A DNA stretch of 6,144 nt from Clostridiales bacterium UBA1779 (GTDB lineage Bacteria; Bacillota; Clostridia; Oscillospirales; CAG-272). This document shows positions 5,023 to 6,144 of this stretch, in pieces. Numbering within the stretch: position 1 is the stretch's first letter; each line of letters opens with the position of its first letter. The notes under the pieces were generated by a model. That model worked only from the letters and a program-made list of their open reading frames with translations, was not told where the DNA came from and did no database searches. Position numbers and translations under genes: made by a program. The stretch is from assembly GCA_002314565.1 (NCBI GenBank), contig DCGL01000109.1, positions 6,949-13,092 of the forward strand. The letters are read 5' to 3'.

Positions 5023-6144
5023 ATGAAAAGAAACCTTCGCTCAATTCTTTCACTCGTTTTCGTCGCACTTTTAGTCGGAACAAGCTTTATCGCGGCATTT
5101 GCCGAGGAAACAACATCAAGCCATTATACCCTGACCATTGAACCAAGCACAAACGACGGCAAATACTTTGTTGACACCCAAGGAAAAACTGATGTAATTG
5201 CATACATCCCCTCATATTTCAACAGCCCGAAGTACGGAAACGATTATCAGGATCAAACTCACGTTTATAAGCTGACAGACGGCATTTACGCCATCGAACC
5301 GCTCAAGGATCTGTACGGCATTTCATATTTCAACCTTGCCTGGTGTACCAAGGACGAACAGACTGACCGTGTCAATGCGGGCGGAGAAGTTGAATACAAG
5401 CTCACAACAGGTGAAACCGGTAAGTATATGTACAGCCATGAATGGAAGGAGCTCGATGTCAATGTAAACAGCTTTGCCCTGTGGTTCAACAACGAAACCG
5501 CTTATTACGATTACGAAACCAAGAAAACTTACGACATAAATCAGATGGATATGCAGTTCCAGATTCTCGTTTCTCAGGACGGAGGCAAGACTTATTCCAT
5601 AGCATACGAATCGGTTCCCTACAGCCGTGATGACAACGCCATTACAGGAAATGCTGCCTGGCTCAAATCCGAAGGCGGTGAATGGGAAATGATCGATGCC
5701 ATTGACAAGGACAAGTCATCCCTCTTCCGTTACAGATACTGCACAGGCGAATTCTCAATGGAATTCAAGAACGTAACCAATATCGTTTATGCCTGTGTAT
5801 ACCCCAGACCTTCCGGAACTTTCCCGAAATTCTTCTATTACAGCGGCAGATTCTCTGAAATCGACGTATACGGAACAATCAATTCCACAAAATACGACCA
5901 GTCCGGTACAACCGAAGCCCCGGAAACCACTGCTTCCCCCGAAACCAAGGCTCCTGCCACCACGGCAGAGGTTAAGACCGAAGCCCCGGTTATTACAACT
6001 GCCGAGCCCAAAACCGAAGCTCCCGTTGTGACAACGGCAGCTCCTGAAACACAGGCTCAGGAAACCAAGGCCCCCGAGACCGAAGCCCCGGCAAAATCCG
6101 GCTGCGGCTCCTCCGCCGCCTGCCTGTCAATTGCCGTTATGAGC
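5023..6144 (+). CDS. Secreted, probably cell-surface protein with Thr/Glu/Pro stalk (3' end cut by the window)
   Basis: The frame is open for 374 codons to the last base, without a stop. Residues 1-27 are a clear signal peptide: basic MKRNLR, hydrophobic core about 8-26, and an AFA site before EE. Residues 28-293 form a Tyr/Phe/Trp-rich, predicted beta domain of unknown function. Its end, GRFSEIDVYG (275-284), resembles the last strand of discoidin (F5/8 type C) carbohydrate-binding domains. Residues 296-357 are a Thr/Glu/Ala/Pro/Lys stalk with four TEAP units. Then comes KSGCGSS (358-364) and the start of a hydrophobic stretch, resembling tripartite C-terminal sorting tails; the basic end would lie beyond the window. 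AGGA (5012-5015) is 7 nt before ATG. An extracellular or envelope location is well supported; any ligand or enzymatic role is not. Confidence 0.85.
   Translation, partial: MKRNLRSILSLVFVALLVGTSFIAAFAEETTSSHYTLTIEPSTNDGKYFVDTQGKTDVIAYIPSYFNSPKYGNDYQDQTHVYKLTDGIYAIEPLKDLYGISYFNLAWCTKDEQTDRVNAGGEVEYKLTTGETGKYMYSHEWKELDVNVNSFALWFNNETAYYDYETKKTYDINQMDMQFQILVSQDGGKTYSIAYESVPYSRDDNAITGNAAWLKSEGGEWEMIDAIDKDKSSLFRYRYCTGEFSMEFKNVTNIVYACVYPRPSGTFPKFFYYSGRFSEIDVYGTINSTKYDQSGTTEAPETTASPETKAPATTAEVKTEAPVITTAEPKTEAPVVTTAAPETQAQETKAPETEAPAKSGCGSSAACLSIAVMS
5908..6090 (+). repeat. Low-complexity repeat encoding the Thr/Glu/Ala/Pro stalk
   Basis: The 13-mer ACCGAAGCCCCGG occurs at 5911-5923, 5977-5989 and 6079-6091, with a diverged copy (ACCGAAGCTCCCG) near 6013. 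GAAACCAAGGC occurs at 5941-5951 and 6061-6071. The encoded units are TEAP and TKAP variants separated by TT or VTT spacers, typical of extended, possibly O-glycosylated wall-spanning linkers. The DNA-level identity makes this stretch prone to length change by slippage. Confidence 0.8.

Noticed and set aside
5789..6031. A Pro/Lys-rich + strand frame over the stalk
   Set aside because: It is an out-of-frame reading of the repetitive stalk DNA of the secreted protein.
6091..6144. LPXTG sortase signal
   Set aside because: No LPxTG-like pentapeptide occurs before the hydrophobic stretch; the motif there is SGCGS.

Overview
The window looks like a chromosomal piece of a Gram-positive anaerobe of the class Clostridia, probably a gut Oscillospirales/Ruminococcaceae-type organism. 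This is inferred from the gene order ylxM-ffh-rpsP-khpA, two perfect sigma-A-type promoters (TTGACA-N17-TATAAT), purine-rich Shine-Dalgarno sites before nearly every gene, balanced GC with Asp/Glu/Lys-rich proteins, and a secreted protein ending in a Thr/Glu/Pro stalk plus a Gly-Cys-Gly-Ser tail. No database search was possible, so the taxonomy is tentative. All genes are on the + strand.

Bases 1-152 are a control region. It has a short 15-bp-period repeat at the edge that may end an upstream gene, an AT-rich stretch, a perfect promoter (62-90) and an inverted repeat over the predicted transcription start. Bases 153-2362 are a compact housekeeping operon: YlxM (SRP-associated helix-turn-helix protein), Ffh (SRP GTPase), ribosomal protein bS16 and the KH-domain RNA-binding protein KhpA. 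A strong intrinsic terminator (2367-2409) closes it. The usual next genes rimM, trmD and rplS are not here.

Bases 2432-4897 hold a full-length glycerol kinase (GlpK) and a TIM-barrel sugar phosphate isomerase/epimerase-like protein. They are separated by a GC-rich hairpin that would work as a terminator for minus-strand transcription. No good promoter lies between the operon terminator and glpK, so glpK expression may depend on read-through or antitermination. This GlpK lacks the His that is PTS-phosphorylated in many low-GC Firmicutes and also lacks the E. coli fructose-bisphosphate loop.

Bases 4898-5022 hold a second perfect promoter and a leader with inverted repeats that could form alternative hairpins. 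From 5023 to the window end runs an incomplete secreted protein: signal peptide, a beta-rich domain of unknown function with a discoidin-like ending, a TEAP-type stalk, and the start of a tail resembling a cell-surface sorting signal.

I see no mobile element, CRISPR array, tRNA, rRNA or defence system. The window is mostly ordinary core genome. The items most worth a second look are the surface protein's tail, the regulatory layout around glpK, and the two promoter-proximal dyads.
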